A stretch of DNA of 64,000 nt, from contig OY727100.1 in assembly GCA_963402885.1 (NCBI GenBank), positions 5,691,501 to 5,755,500 on the forward strand, written 5' to 3'. Position 1 is the stretch's first letter. Every line of letters starts with the position of its first letter. This document shows positions 34,442 through 45,718 of the stretch, in pieces. Made by a program: the position numbers and the translations under genes. This DNA comes from Antedon bifida (lineage: Eukaryota; Echinodermata; Crinoidea; Comatulida; Antedonidae). The notes beneath the pieces were generated by a model that did not search any database, was not told the DNA's origin, and saw only the letters and a program-made list of their open reading frames with translations.

Positions 34442-35978
34442 CATTTCGGCCGCTGGTTATGGAATTGCCAAATTCATGAAACGCCAAAAAGGACAAAATA
34501 TGTATTGTTCATTTCGGCCGCCAGAATTGTAATTTTTCTTGAATACCGTATATTTCGGTGTATAAGTCGCACTTTTGACACGCAAATTTGACCTCTAAAT
34601 TAAGGGTGCGTCTTATACACCGAACATAAATGCCTCACCACACAGATTGTACATATAGGCCCTATCGTCACCTCGTTGGCTAGGCTAGGCCTGAGTAGGC
34701 TAGGCCTAGCTACAGTGTACTAACGTAACGGCAACCTGCTTCTGCCTAGTTTTCAATCCATTTTAGCGTGATGTTATACTAAATATGAAAAGATTTGTTC
34801 ATTATGGAGCTGTTTTAGGCGCTCCGTTAAAATTTCATTTGTAAATGTTTACGATTGGATTGGAATAGTATTTATTTATAGTTTTACGCACGATCGCCGA
34901 CCGCTGTACCCCCAGCGCAAGCCCTTCTCGGCGGCCACATGGTGTACGGTATTCGACTAGTATATTCTCCAGTTGATTATAGCATGGACTTCTCGGATAC
35001 ATAGATACTAATCGAATACGATTGTCTGTGAAAACGTGCGCCCTCTCGAAATGATCGAGCGAGGCTAGCCCACACACGTGCGTGTGTTACACACACGGTC
35101 ATGCACTCGATGTTGCGGGTGCGAAACTCGTGAATAACAAGTTAGAAAGAACTTGTTGAGGCTGGGTGCGGCCGAGCCTAGGTAAGAAAAAACCTAACTA
35201 AAGGCCGCCGTTGTAGATATAACAAAATATATTATTACAATAATATTGATTACAATTTAAAAAAACATTGTTTTGATGAAATATAAAGTGCGTCTTATAC
35301 ATCGACGATATAAAAAATACCGATATTTTACTCTCAGTTAGGGGGTGCGTCTTATACACAGGTGCGACTTATACATCGAAATATACGGTATGTATGACAC
35401 GCCATGTGTGTTAAAATGTTAATATTTTACTAAAGACTGTATTATTAAGCCCAATCGGCGGTCTTCAATTCCAGAAACAGCAGCGATATTTATGGCGTGC
35501 ACATTGCCATCACTACAGTGAATATTAATGATATTTTTTTAATAAGAGGTGATGCTGAAGTTTTTTTATGTACCAGTCAAAAACACTTTTATTCGTATGT
35601 TTTACATTTATTATATTTAAAGAAACACATTTTTACAAAGCACACGCATCTTCGAGACCTGTAAAATAAAAAATCAATATTCATTTTGACCAAAATATTC
35701 AGACGGTAAAATACTGTAATATAACTTTAAATATACGGCAAAAACAAAATGTATTTACTATTAGCCCATTGCACAACTGATTTCTGGTTTAAATGACCAT
35801 AGTTCTCTGTGGCGTTCCATAGACTTGGTAAAGTTATTTTTTTCACTGTAATACTGTACAGTTATTTCTGGCTATTTCAATTTGGCGCGCCAAACCTGGT
35901 GGCCGAAATGATCTTGCCATATTTTGTCCTTTATGGAGTTTCATGAATTTGGTCGTTTCATAACCGGCGGCCGAAATG
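34442..35978. mobile_element. MITE with about 60-bp inverted ends, interrupted by a second MITE
   Basis: The left end CATTTCGGCCGCTGGTTATG continues through CCAAATTCATGAAAC and AAAGGACAAAATATG; the right end (minus strand from 35978) gives the same order with about eight differences in 61 bp. Additional CATTTCGGCCG words occur at 34426, 34510 and, inverted, near 35900. No clear target duplication. The centre holds another element (34546-35388). Confidence 0.7.
34546..35388. mobile_element. MITE with CCGTATATTTCG ends and TA duplication (843 bp)
   Basis: The left end CCGTATATTTCGGTGTATAA and the right end (minus strand CCGTATATTTCGATGTATAA) differ at one position in 20; both continue with GTCGCAC and, further in, GTGCGTCTTATACA words. 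TA flanks both ends (34544-34545, 35389-35390), consistent with Tc1/mariner-type insertion. It is nested in the MITE at 34442-35978. The minus-strand frame 34835-35077 inside it has no recognisable domain. Confidence 0.75.
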
Positions 35979-36142
35979 CACTGTAACCATTTGACCGATT
36001 TCAGACGCCACCGAAATCATCATAAACCGGCGCGGCCTAGAACCTACAGACCCCGCTACTGTACTTTTCGTACACAACAACAAGGCCTCTCTCTCTCTGG
36101 GCATACAACTTCACGGTCATTCCATATAACCACTCGAGAGAG

Positions 36143-39100
36143 GGATGATGGATCACGGGCATTTTAGGTACCGGGCTTTTTTATAGGGTTATTCCATTCG
36201 AAAAAATAGGGGTGCATTGTGTATTAAGTCGTGGATTGTATTTAACTAACAGTTGACCCAGAACGGACTGGTGACGTTTCGAATGTTCCACTTTAGCTAC
36301 GGGGGAGGTAAATTAATGTACAGTGTATTTTTTTAGGCCTACACTTTTTATGTGCAAATATATATTTGAACATTTTAATTATATTGTGTTTTTGTACAGT
36401 CATTTTATGTATACATTTACAATGTATTTAATATTTCATTGCAGAGTTGTAACTTGAGGCTATTGTAGAATCAAACTATAGAAAGAATATAAGAAGCAAT
36501 ATAAATACGTTATTTCAAGTATCAATCTCCATATATTATTTTGTTTACATTTAATTTTAACTGTTATATTAAGCCTATGTAATGCGTGTGCGACTTAGAA
36601 AAAATATAAGAACCAATAAATAATATGTTATTTCAAGTACGTAATCCATATATTATTTTGTTTACATTTAATTTTAACTATGTTATATTAGGCCTATGTA
36701 ACACGATGCTAGAGACTTGGCCAGGCAGTCCCAATGAAAACAATGGAAGCCGTATACTATAGGTGCGTAACAACAATGGAGACGTAAATGGAAAGCTTTG
36801 TCCATTATCTAGCCAATGAGTCATGAATCAACGCCCTATAATTTTTTTTAGCAATGTGTACATAGATCCTATAATTTTATAAGATTTAGAGTCTTCTATG
36901 TACAAATTTCTAAAAATAATTAAAATAAACATCTTTTCTCCTATACTACACCGTTCCCCGAAGTTCTTTACACGTTTTTATCTATATTTACACTGGAGTC
37001 CTTCTCGACAATAATCTATAAATCGTATTGGTTTTTGTTACCTTGTGTAATTATTCAATATTATTAAAAAGTAAAATGAAAATAAATAAATATACAAGTG
37101 TAATAAATAAACATAATTATGTTGAATCATATATTGCTGGTCTCTCTCACTCATTGTCAAAGGAATCATCAATGACGACGACTTGAAGAAAACAAGAACA
37201 AGTAAATGTAACTTTATTTTAGGTAAGATTATGGGACTACGGAATTCTCATTTTGCCTGTGTTACAATATAATAATACTACTGTATGGCTTATCAACTTA
37301 GGTGATGTTTATATCACTATAAAAAACCGACAAGGAGACAAATATTTGTTGGGCCTAGACTGCACTTTAAAAACAACCTGATATCCTGGTCAATCAGTGA
37401 TGACAATAAACTGGTATCACTTCACCAGATATCCTGGTCAATCAGTGATGACAATAAACTGGTCAAAGAGACCAGATATTCCTGGTTAACAAAAATGTAG
37501 AGATGAACATAACACAAGTAAAAATTAATCTAATAATAAACAAACCTTTACGCCTACAGTACTAGATTGCTTATAATTATAAAATAAAGAGTTTTTACGT
37601 TAGTTTGTTATACACATTTTTCCAACACATAACATGTGTGTTTTGAACTAACTGTACATTTGAAAACAATTTCTTGTACATTCTATGTAATATTGTATTT
37701 TCTATATCCATATAAAAATTGAGATGGAAACTGATATCTATTAAAAATTATATTGTTTTATGTGTTGCTTTTGTGGGCACCGCAAAAATATCACCTTTGG
37801 TGGGGCGAAACAATAGGTGTTGTTACTTTGAGCGCACCGCATCAAACGCTTTGTTTTGCGCGAAAGAATGTACGATTTACGAAGTTGTTTGCGCACGCCG
37901 ATAAAATAAGAGTATGAAAACGAAGTTAGCTTTGTCGGTGACTGCAAAATAGTATAAAATGGAGTTAGTTTTCAGAGTATTCACCATTTTCCTAATTTAT
38001 CTTGCGAACTTTATATCGAAATCTACAAATTACTTACTATCATGCTGCCAGCGATTGGAAACCATCGTTTCAATAGCCGAGATGACTACCTTGAATTTTT
38101 CCAGAGAAGAGGACTCTTTCCGAGAGATAAAGACTGTGTACATTGTGTGACACCTATGTACATATCAACTCGTGCTCGTAAGTTTATTCTCGTTTTTTCA
38201 ATATTACACACTTTTTTACCATGCGGCTATAATTATGGAATTGTGATGATATTTTGATACTTTGCTATTTAATAAGTAGGTTGTTTAAGAAGTAGCACTT
38301 TAAATGTTAGTAAAAGGATCAATGTTTGTTATTTTACTTGCTACCGACACAACAAAGCAAATTGAATTGAGCATGTCATACGGTATATTGTAATATTTTA
38401 AATATATGTTGTTGATCTATTTATATTAAAAAATTACTAATTCAAACAATTTTTTTATAGGTTCTGATGGCTTGACCTGGCGATGCCATAGATGCCGCCG
38501 CACTGTTTCTTTGCGACAGGGAACTTTTCTATCTGGGATGAAATTACTTATGGATCAATGGCTACAGTTGGTGTATTTTTGGTCACTTGATATACCAGTA
38601 AAGCAAGTACGTACTGTTTTTTTTTTTGTGAATTAGGCTACTAACATTTCTTACATTCATTATTTTGTCTATCCTGCCATTTTATGTCCATTGTCATGTT
38701 ACCAAAACGAACATCTACTCATTCTTATGTATTAAATTACACTCTTGTCTCTCCTGCCATTTCAATCATGCCCACTACAATGTTACCAAAAACGATCTAC
38801 TCTTGTGATTAATTTGGTATGATAAATATTTTTGTGACAGTCCTTTATTACAATGTTTTATCCTGCAGTTTGTACAGCTCATAACAAAAAATCGTGATTA
38901 TACCCCTGTAATATTACTAAAATAATTCTTATGTATTAAATTATACTCTTCTCTTTTAGACTACGGTACTCACAGGACTAAAGCCGAAACAGGTAATACA
39001 GCAATTTCGGTACCTGCGAGATGTCTGCTCTCGAAAACTCATCGACACGCCGACTCTTCTTGGTGGACCTGGAGTTGTTGTCCAAATTGATGAGAGCTGC

Positions 39101-40354
39101 TTCAGCCACTCTCGTAAGGTAACTATTGCATTTATTTTTATTATGTCTCCTTTTTATTTTAACTTGACATAATTATTATGTGACATGCTTACTCTTTGAC
39201 ATATCTTTTCTCCAGCTCCTTAACTATGATTTTAACCAACAGCTTCCCTTTTTTTAATTTAATTTTTCTATGTGTATTTATATGGGTTTTTATTATTTAT
39301 CTTTCAGAATGGTAGAGGCCGTGCACCAGCCGAAGAAGTCTGGGTGTTTGGACTAGTAGACACGACCACAACGCCAGCAAAGGGACACATGGAAATTGTA
39401 CCCGACAGATCTGCTGCAACACTGTTACCAATCATCGAGGCAAAGACTCTACCTGGAACTATCATTCATTCGGACCAGTGGGCTGCATATCGCCGTGTTG
39501 CGGAAATACCAACAATTGAGAGTCACCGCACCGTCAACCACTCCCGCCACTTCGTCAACCCCGTAGATGGGACACACACCCAAAACATCGAATCATACTG
39601 GTGTAAAGCGAAATCTAAATTCAAGAATATGAGAGGAGTGAAACGAGAATGGCTAGGCGAATACCTGGATGAATTTATGTGGCGAGAGGAACACGGCAAG
39701 AATTTAGAGACCGCATTTGACACTATATTAGCGCATATCGCTGAAATGTATCCACAGGCCTAAGTTTAGTTTAAGCATAAAAATAAATAAAAACATTGTT
39801 AATAGTTAAAAGATTCAGAATAAAATTTTTATTTTAAGTTAAAGTTTCTAATTTACTTTTCTAATTATTTGAAGAATTTAGGAACAAAAACATTGTTAAA
39901 CGATTGAGAATAAACATTTATATTTTACGTTTACTTATTTAAATTTACTTAATTATTTTGAGAATAAAACAATTTTGAATACTTTAACTGTTATTGTTTT
40001 TGATTTTTTACAAAGCTAAGTTTAAGTTCTATTATTAATTTACTTAAATAAATAATTCACTTTAACCATACATCAAAACAACTGTGGTAAAAGAAATGTG
40101 AAATGACCTGTAGAAGAGAATAAAAATAACATTGTCGTTAGTATCAATTAATTGTGTGTTGTGTAATACACTGTACATTAACTTACCTCCCCCGTAGCTA
40201 AAGTGGAACATTCGAAACGTCACCAGTCTGTTCTGGGTCAACTGTTAGTTAAATACAATCCACGATTTAATACACAATGCACCCCTATTTTTTCGAATGG
40301 AATAACCCTATAAAAAAGCCCGGTACCTAAAATGCCCGTGATCCGGGATGATCC
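36143..40354 (+). mobile_element. Complete Merlin DNA transposon (4212 bp)
   Basis: Inverted terminal repeats of about 187-190 bp (36143-36329 and 40165-40354) differ by only a few bases and one 3-bp indel near the tip. CGAGAGAG is duplicated outside both ends (36135-36142, 40355-40362; a ninth G also matches), fitting the 8-9 bp duplication of Merlin. Inside is a four-exon transposase gene. Between the left end and the gene there is an imperfect tandem duplication of about 115 bp (36480-36705) and a shorter one of about 36 bp (37380-37460). Everything needed for autonomy appears present. Merlin is the eukaryotic relative of bacterial IS1016/IS1595 elements. Confidence 0.88.
38042..39763 (+). 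CDS. Merlin transposase (IS1595-like DDE), four exons, 298 aa
   Basis: Exons 38042-38177, 38461-38606, 38960-39118 and 39308-39763 join in phase with GT-AG introns and no stop (897 nt). An N-terminal zinc ribbon is formed by C32-C35 and C54-C57, split by intron 1. The catalytic DDE triad sits in QIDESCF (D138), IIHSDQWAAY (D203) and QNIESYWC (E242). The region VNPVDGTHTQNIESYW is a hallmark of the ISXO2/IS1595 transposase family. Length and motif order match Merlin transposases. The start at 38042 is the first ATG in frame; an upstream exon (for example in the frame at 37959) cannot be excluded. It cuts and pastes elements with matching ends. All catalytic residues are intact, so it may be functional. 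Confidence 0.9.
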
Positions 40355-40362
40355 CGAGAGAG

Positions 40363-41060
40363 GTGCAAAAGTGCAGTAGCAATTATTAATATTATAGAAT
40401 TTTAATATAACAATACTAGGCCTAGTCGATACCTACGTTTCATCGGCCTCGTGCGCCGACTGGTACTTTGGTGCTCGGCAGCAGCAGCAGCAGCATGCAG
40501 CAGCCAGGCACATGGTGGTGCAAGAGTATGGAACGCCATTACTGCCTTCAATTTCGGAACTCTTTCAATATATTGCTCTGTGCGCTCCATGCACGCTCTA
40601 TACGCGTGCGCGTTTAGTTTGTACATCATCGATTTTCTTAGTAATGCATACCTAGCAAGATCATGGAAAATACGAAACAATCTTATACAACTCGCAGATA
40701 GCATGTAATGTTTTTGTTTTGTTGCGGTATAGAGATCTTTTTATTTTGAGTTTTTAATATTACTATTTTTTTTTTTTTTAATTTTGGTACAATATTTTTT
40801 GTTGTTTTTTTTTTTTTCAGTTACTGTACTACTTAAAAATTGTTTGTATTTCTTTTCTTTTTAACTCATTGTATTTTGCATAAGTGCTGTACGACTACGA
40901 TAGCCGCGATCGAGTCGGCGGTTGATAGTTTTATTTTGTATCTGTTTGTTTTTATTAATTTGTATCTGTTGAATGTCTATCTGTATATAGAACGCACCGT
41001 GTATGAACGGGTGCCACCGTTGTAAAGGTGTAGTTTCAATAAATTATTATTATTATACTA
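40363..41060 (+). other. Spacer with a probable LINE 3' end and a GCA microsatellite
   Basis: GCAGCAGCAGCAGCAGCATGCAGCAG lies at about 40479-40503 (interrupted by one base change). The region ends with TTTCAATAAATTATTATTAT at about 41034-41055, a tail seen on many LINE copies. The plus-strand frame 40451-40708 could be a LINE C-terminus, but the resemblance is too weak to call. Confidence 0.35.
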
Positions 41061-41066
41061 CGGTAA

Positions 41067-41520
41067 CTGCTCAAGTGGACCCAATTTAGCACAAGGGTAG
41101 CACAGTGATATAAAATAGAAATAAAGTCACTAAATTTTAATATCTTTTCGTATGTTAAAACACCGTGCTCAAGTGGACAGAATTTGGCACCAGGGGAGCA
41201 CAGTGATATAAAATAGAAATAAAGTCACTTAAGTTTCAATATCTTTTCGTATGTAATACACTGTGTTCAAGTGGACCTAACTTGAAGTCACTTAAGTTTC
41301 AATATCTTTTCGTATGTTAATACACTGTACTCAAGTGGACACAATTTGGCACCAGTGATGCAAAGTGATATAAAATAGAAATAAGTCATTGAATGTTAAT
41401 ATCTTTTCGTATGTTAATAACTGTGCCCGAGTGGACACAATTAAGTTTCAATATATTTTCGTATGTTAATACACTGTGCTCCAGTGGATCCAATTTGGCG
41501 CCAGTGGTGGAGCACAGCGA
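41067..41520 (+). repeat. Minisatellite of about 98-bp units
   Basis: About five to six units share CTCAAGTGGAC, AATTTGGCACCAG, GTGATATAAAATAGAAATAA and ATATCTTTTCGTATGTTAAT. Two units are shortened by internal deletion. The array lies immediately before the 2.08-kb tandem array. The AAGTGGAC word also occurs in the modules of that array. Confidence 0.75.
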
Positions 41521-41689
41521 AATAGTCACATACAAAAACATCCAGAAAAAATACTTCTGGAATTCAACAATAATTCAAACTTGGTATATATGTTCAATGT
41601 CGGTTACTCCATCCGTAATGCAAAAGAAAAATTAGTTTCAAGCCATATCAGTGATTTTAATAGCTTGCGTTTGTCTAACATAAATACTT

Positions 41690-41894
41690 ATTTAGTGTCC
41701 CCGGAAAGTGCACCTTCATTTTTAGTACTCTTGAGTGGGCTTCTTTTCCACATGGAGTTCTTTTCGAGAATACTTTTGCAAACTAAAAGAGGGGAGCTGC
41801 TGAGTTCCGCCCGGAAAATGTTTTATTTACATGATTTGAACAATCTTCTAAAGATTAACAGCATTACTTTTCATGGATTGATCATTCATTTCAT
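41690..41894 (+). repeat. Degenerate partial unit at the left edge of the tandem array
   Basis: It contains GTGCACCTTCATTTTTAGTA, GGGCTTCTTTTCCAC, CGCCCGGAAAATGTTTTATT and CATTACTTTTCATGGATTGA in the unit order, but more diverged than the array units and with most of the middle deleted. It looks like the eroded end of the array. Confidence 0.7.
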
Positions 41895-41924
41895 ATAAAT
41901 AGACTATTATCAGCTCTTCAGTCA

Positions 41925-42130
41925 TGTACTGATTTGTGGCGTAACGGGTAATGCTCAGGTTTGAGTGCTCTCAGCATTGGGTTCGAACCTCTACGGATAT
42001 TTTATTTTTTTATTTATTTTTTTTTTTATTGAAAATAAATATTGTTTTTGAAAGTGAGATATTTTAAGGGTTGTAATTGTCAGGCCTAAACAAGTGGACC
42101 TTTTTTACAATCAGAAACAAAGTTGCATGG
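41925..42130 (+). repeat. Module A: tRNA-derived SINE-like sequence (unit 1; repeated in all units)
   Basis: An A box TGGCGTAACGGG at 41937 and a B box GGTTCGAACCT at 41980 have normal tRNA spacing (43 nt), followed by long T runs that could end Pol III transcription. A D-stem can pair, but the acceptor and anticodon stems do not, so this is a degenerate tRNA-like head. The body carries AATAAATATTGTTTTTGAAA and GTCAGGCCTAAACAAGTGGA. In each unit the A box is at offset 43 and the B box at offset 86. Confidence 0.7.
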
Positions 42131-43567
42131 CATTATTTTTCCTTAAATAGACTGCCATAAAGCCTCGAAAAGAAGCCCATGTGCTCCTTCATTTTTAGTA
42201 CTCATGGGTCGGCTTCTTTTCCACCTGGAGTTATTTTCGAGAGCTGCTGGGTTCCCGCCCGGAAAATGTTTTATTTACATGATTTGAACAATCTTCTAAT
42301 GTAAAGATTAACGGCATCAAAATTTAACAGTGTGGCGTGTTGACCGCGAATGACTAACATATTATCTTCCCCATAATACACATGCACAAACTCATTTGCA
42401 TAACAACCACGACGGCATACCAAACTGTTTAAAATAGAGCTGCAAGGTCCCCGAAAATGACATCTATTATTTTTTCAAACAACATGCATAAGAATCTTCA
42501 GTACCCCACCATGTTTGGGGCTGAGCAAAGACAATTTTGAAAACTAGAGCTGCATAGATTCCCGCCCGAAAAAATGGCACATGATTTGAAATTATATGAA
42601 ACAAACTATATAAGACTCACCAGGACAACAGAGCTTGTCCCCGGAAAGTGCACCTATTCATTGAAATATGAAATTAAATATTAAGTCTCCAGTAGGCCTA
42701 CTAGCCCACCATATTTAGGGCAGAGCTAATAATGAAAATAGAGCCCATAATTGCACTTATACTTATTATACTATACATAATCACCTATTTTATTTATGAT
42801 ATTTGTTAAAAATTCATCTATCCAGATGCGACTTCAACATTTTAGGTGGAGTTTTCTACTTTAAAAACTCGACTTCGTATAAGGCCTAGCCCGGCGGCGG
42901 AATTAGTCTAAGCTTCGAAATCGGTATGGAAATCGGCATCTTTGCAAATGTTCTATATTTGATCTTATTTCACTCTCCATTAACCCCATACAAAAATCAT
43001 CGGAGACAAACTATCTGTTTAAAACATGTTTATTCTGGGACGGTGCGGCCATACACACCAACTACTATAAACGTTTATTCGTAACATATTACAATACAAT
43101 ATCTTGCATGAATCGGACATTTCGCTACCAATGTAGGAACATTGATTAACAAAATCAAAATTCAACAGTGTGGCGTGTTGACTGCGAATTACTAACAATA
43201 CCATCTTTCCCATTACACCTGCACAAACTCATTTGCATAACAACGAACGGCATACCAAACTACGGTGAGACATACATTCTCTTCTAAACACGTAACGAAG
43301 ATAATTAATTTCTTTTTTTGCATTAAAATTGAGGGCGCTAAACATAAAATTTACCAGATCAAGTACATGTAGCGAAAGCAAAAAAAAAAGTAAAAAATGT
43401 GCTCTCCCTGCCTCAGCACTAAGGCCCTGCCACAGCCTTGGGGTCGTTTCCACCACATCATCACCAGATGCATTGCTAGTGCCTTCTCAAGATGTGTGGT
43501 GGAAAGGGGGACGTATAATTCTGTGAACCCCAAACACAGTGGTCGCATACCTTTAACTCTATTCCAC

Positions 43568-43640
43568 CGACCAGCGTGGGAATCGAACCCACGACATTCG
43601 TGTTGTCAACACGACGCTCAGTCGCCTGAGCCAACTGGTC
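43568..43640 (-). tRNA. tRNA-Val(GAC)-like sequence, unit 1
   Basis: Read on the minus strand it folds as a full cloverleaf of 73 nt: acceptor GACCAGT/GCTGGTC (7 pairs, one G-T), D stem GCTC/GAGC, anticodon stem TCGTG/CACGA with loop TTGACAA (anticodon GAC), T stem GTGGG/CCCAC with loop TTCGATT, discriminator G. The A box TGGCTCAGGCG and B box GGTTCGATTCC are intact. No T run follows directly; T runs occur about 170 nt downstream, so a Pol III transcript would include a SINE-like tail. Animals normally read Val codons with AAC, not GAC, so a tRNA-derived SINE or decoy is more likely than a working tRNA gene. Confidence 0.7.
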
Positions 43641-43704
43641 ATTTTGGTTTTAACAAAGTTAATATGATATTTATGACGTAATGATGAATTACGTAATACA
43701 CGTA

Positions 43705-43935
43705 TAAATAGACTATTATCAACTGGTCGGTGTGTACCACTTTATGGCGTAGCGGGTAATGCTCAGGTTTGAGTGCTCTCAGTATTGGGTTCGAACCTCT
43801 ACGGATATTTTTATTTTATTTATTTTTTTTTTAAATTGAAAATAAATATTGTTTTTGAAAGTGAAATATTTTGAGGGTTGTAAATGTCAGGCCTAAACAA
43901 GTAGACCTTTTAATAAAATCAGAAACAAAGTTGCA
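43705..43935 (+). repeat. Module B: second tRNA-derived SINE-like sequence (unit 1; repeated in all full units)
   Basis: A diverged sister of module A, with A box TGGCGTAGCGGG at 43745 and B box GGTTCGAACCT at 43788, and the same T-rich and AATAAATATTG body. In the array, B of one unit is followed after about 40 bp by A of the next, so the two form a tandem pair across each unit boundary. Offsets in the unit are 1851 and 1894. Confidence 0.7.
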
Positions 43936-45645
43936 TGGCATTACTTTTCATGGATTGATCATTCATTTCATATAAATAGACTATTATCAGCTCTTCAGTC
44001 ATGTACTGATTTGTGGCGTAACGGGTAATGCTCAGGTTTGAGTGCTCTCAGCATTGGGTTCGAACCTCTACGGATATTTTATTTTTTTTATTTATTTTTT
44101 TTTTAATTGAAAATAAATATTGTTTTTGAAAGTGAGATATTTTAAGGGTTGTAATTGTCAGGCCTAAACAAGTGGACCTTTTTTACAATCAGAAACAAAG
44201 TTGCATGGCATTATTTTTCCTTAAATAGACTGCCATAAAGCCTCGAAAAGAAGCCCATGTGCTCCTTCATTTTTAGTACTCATGGGTCGGCTTCTTTTCC
44301 ACCTGGAGTTATTTTCGAGAGCTGCTGGGTTCCCGCCCGGAAAATGTTTTATTTACATGATTTGAACAATCTTCTAATGTAAAGATTAACGGCATCAAAA
44401 TTTAACAGTGTGGCGTGTTGACCGCGAATGACTAACATATTATCTTCCCCATAATACACATGCACAAACTCATTTGCATAACAACCACGACGGCATACCA
44501 AACTGTTTAAAATAGAGCTGCAAGGTCCCCGAAAATGACATCTATTATTTTTTCAAACAACATGCATAAGAATCTTCAGTACCCCACCATGTTTGGGGCT
44601 GAGCAAAGACAATTTTGAAAACTAGAGCTGCATAGATTCCCGCCCGAAAAAATGGCACATGATTTGAAATTATATGAAACAAACTATATAAGACTCACCA
44701 GGACAACAGAGCTTGTCCCCGGAAAGTGCACCTATTCATTGAAATATGAAATTAAATATTAAGTCTCCAGTAGGCCTACTAGCCCACCATATTTAGGGCA
44801 GAGCTAATAATGAAAATAGAGCCCATAATTGCACTTATACTTATTATACTATACATAATCACCTATTTTATTTATGATATTTGTTAAAAATTCATCTATC
44901 CAGATGCGACTTCAACATTTTAGGTGGAGTTTTCTACTTTAAAAACTCGACTTCGTATAAGGCCTAGCCCGGCGGCGGAATTAGTCTAAGCTTCGAAATC
45001 GGTATGGAAATCGGCATCTTTGCAAATGTTCTATATTTGATCTTATTTCACTCTCCATTAACCCCATACAAAAATCATCGGAGACAAACTATCTGTTTAA
45101 AACATGTTTATTCTGGGACGGTGCGGCCATACACACCAACTACTATAAACGTTTATTCGTAACATATTACAATACAATATCTTGCATGAATCGGACATTT
45201 CGCTACCAATGTAGGAACATTGATTAACAAAATCAAAATTCAACAGTGTGGCGTGTTGACTGCGAATTACTAACAATACCATCTTTCCCATTACACCTGC
45301 ACAAACTCATTTGCATAACAACGAACGGCATACCAAACTACGGTGAGACATACATTCTCTTCTAAACACGTAACGAAGATAATTAATTTCTTTTTTTGCA
45401 TTAAAATTGAGGGCGCTAAACATAAAATTTACCAGATCAAGTACATGTAGCGAAAGCAAAAAAAAAAGTAAAAAATGTGCTCTCCCTGCCTCAGCACTAA
45501 GGCCCTGCCACAGCCTTGGGGTCGTTTCCACCACATCATCACCAGATGCATTGCTAGTGCCTTCTCAAGATGTGTGGTGGAAAGGGGGACGTATAATTCT
45601 GTGAACCCCAAACACAGTGGTCGCATACCTTTAACTCTATTCCAC

Positions 45646-45718
45646 CGACCAGCGTGGGAATCGAACCCACGACATTCGTGTTGTCAACACGACGCTCAGT
45701 CGCCTGAGCCAACTGGTC
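45646..45718 (-). tRNA. tRNA-Val(GAC)-like sequence, unit 2
   Basis: Same cloverleaf and anticodon as the unit 1 copy. Confidence 0.65.

Noticed and set aside
37959-38150. Alternative 63-codon start for the Merlin transposase
   Set aside because: It is in a different frame from the zinc ribbon; the frame from 38042 carries the conserved cysteines.
40402-40708. Overlapping frames of 100 and 85 codons around the GCA repeat
   Set aside because: Their content is driven by the microsatellite on both strands and shows no firm domain.
43397-43681. A 94-codon frame repeated in all nine full array units, with other shared frames of 64, 65 and 75 codons
   Set aside because: It overlaps the antisense tRNA-like cloverleaf, has no domain, and is conserved only because the whole unit is recently amplified; non-coding parts are equally conserved.
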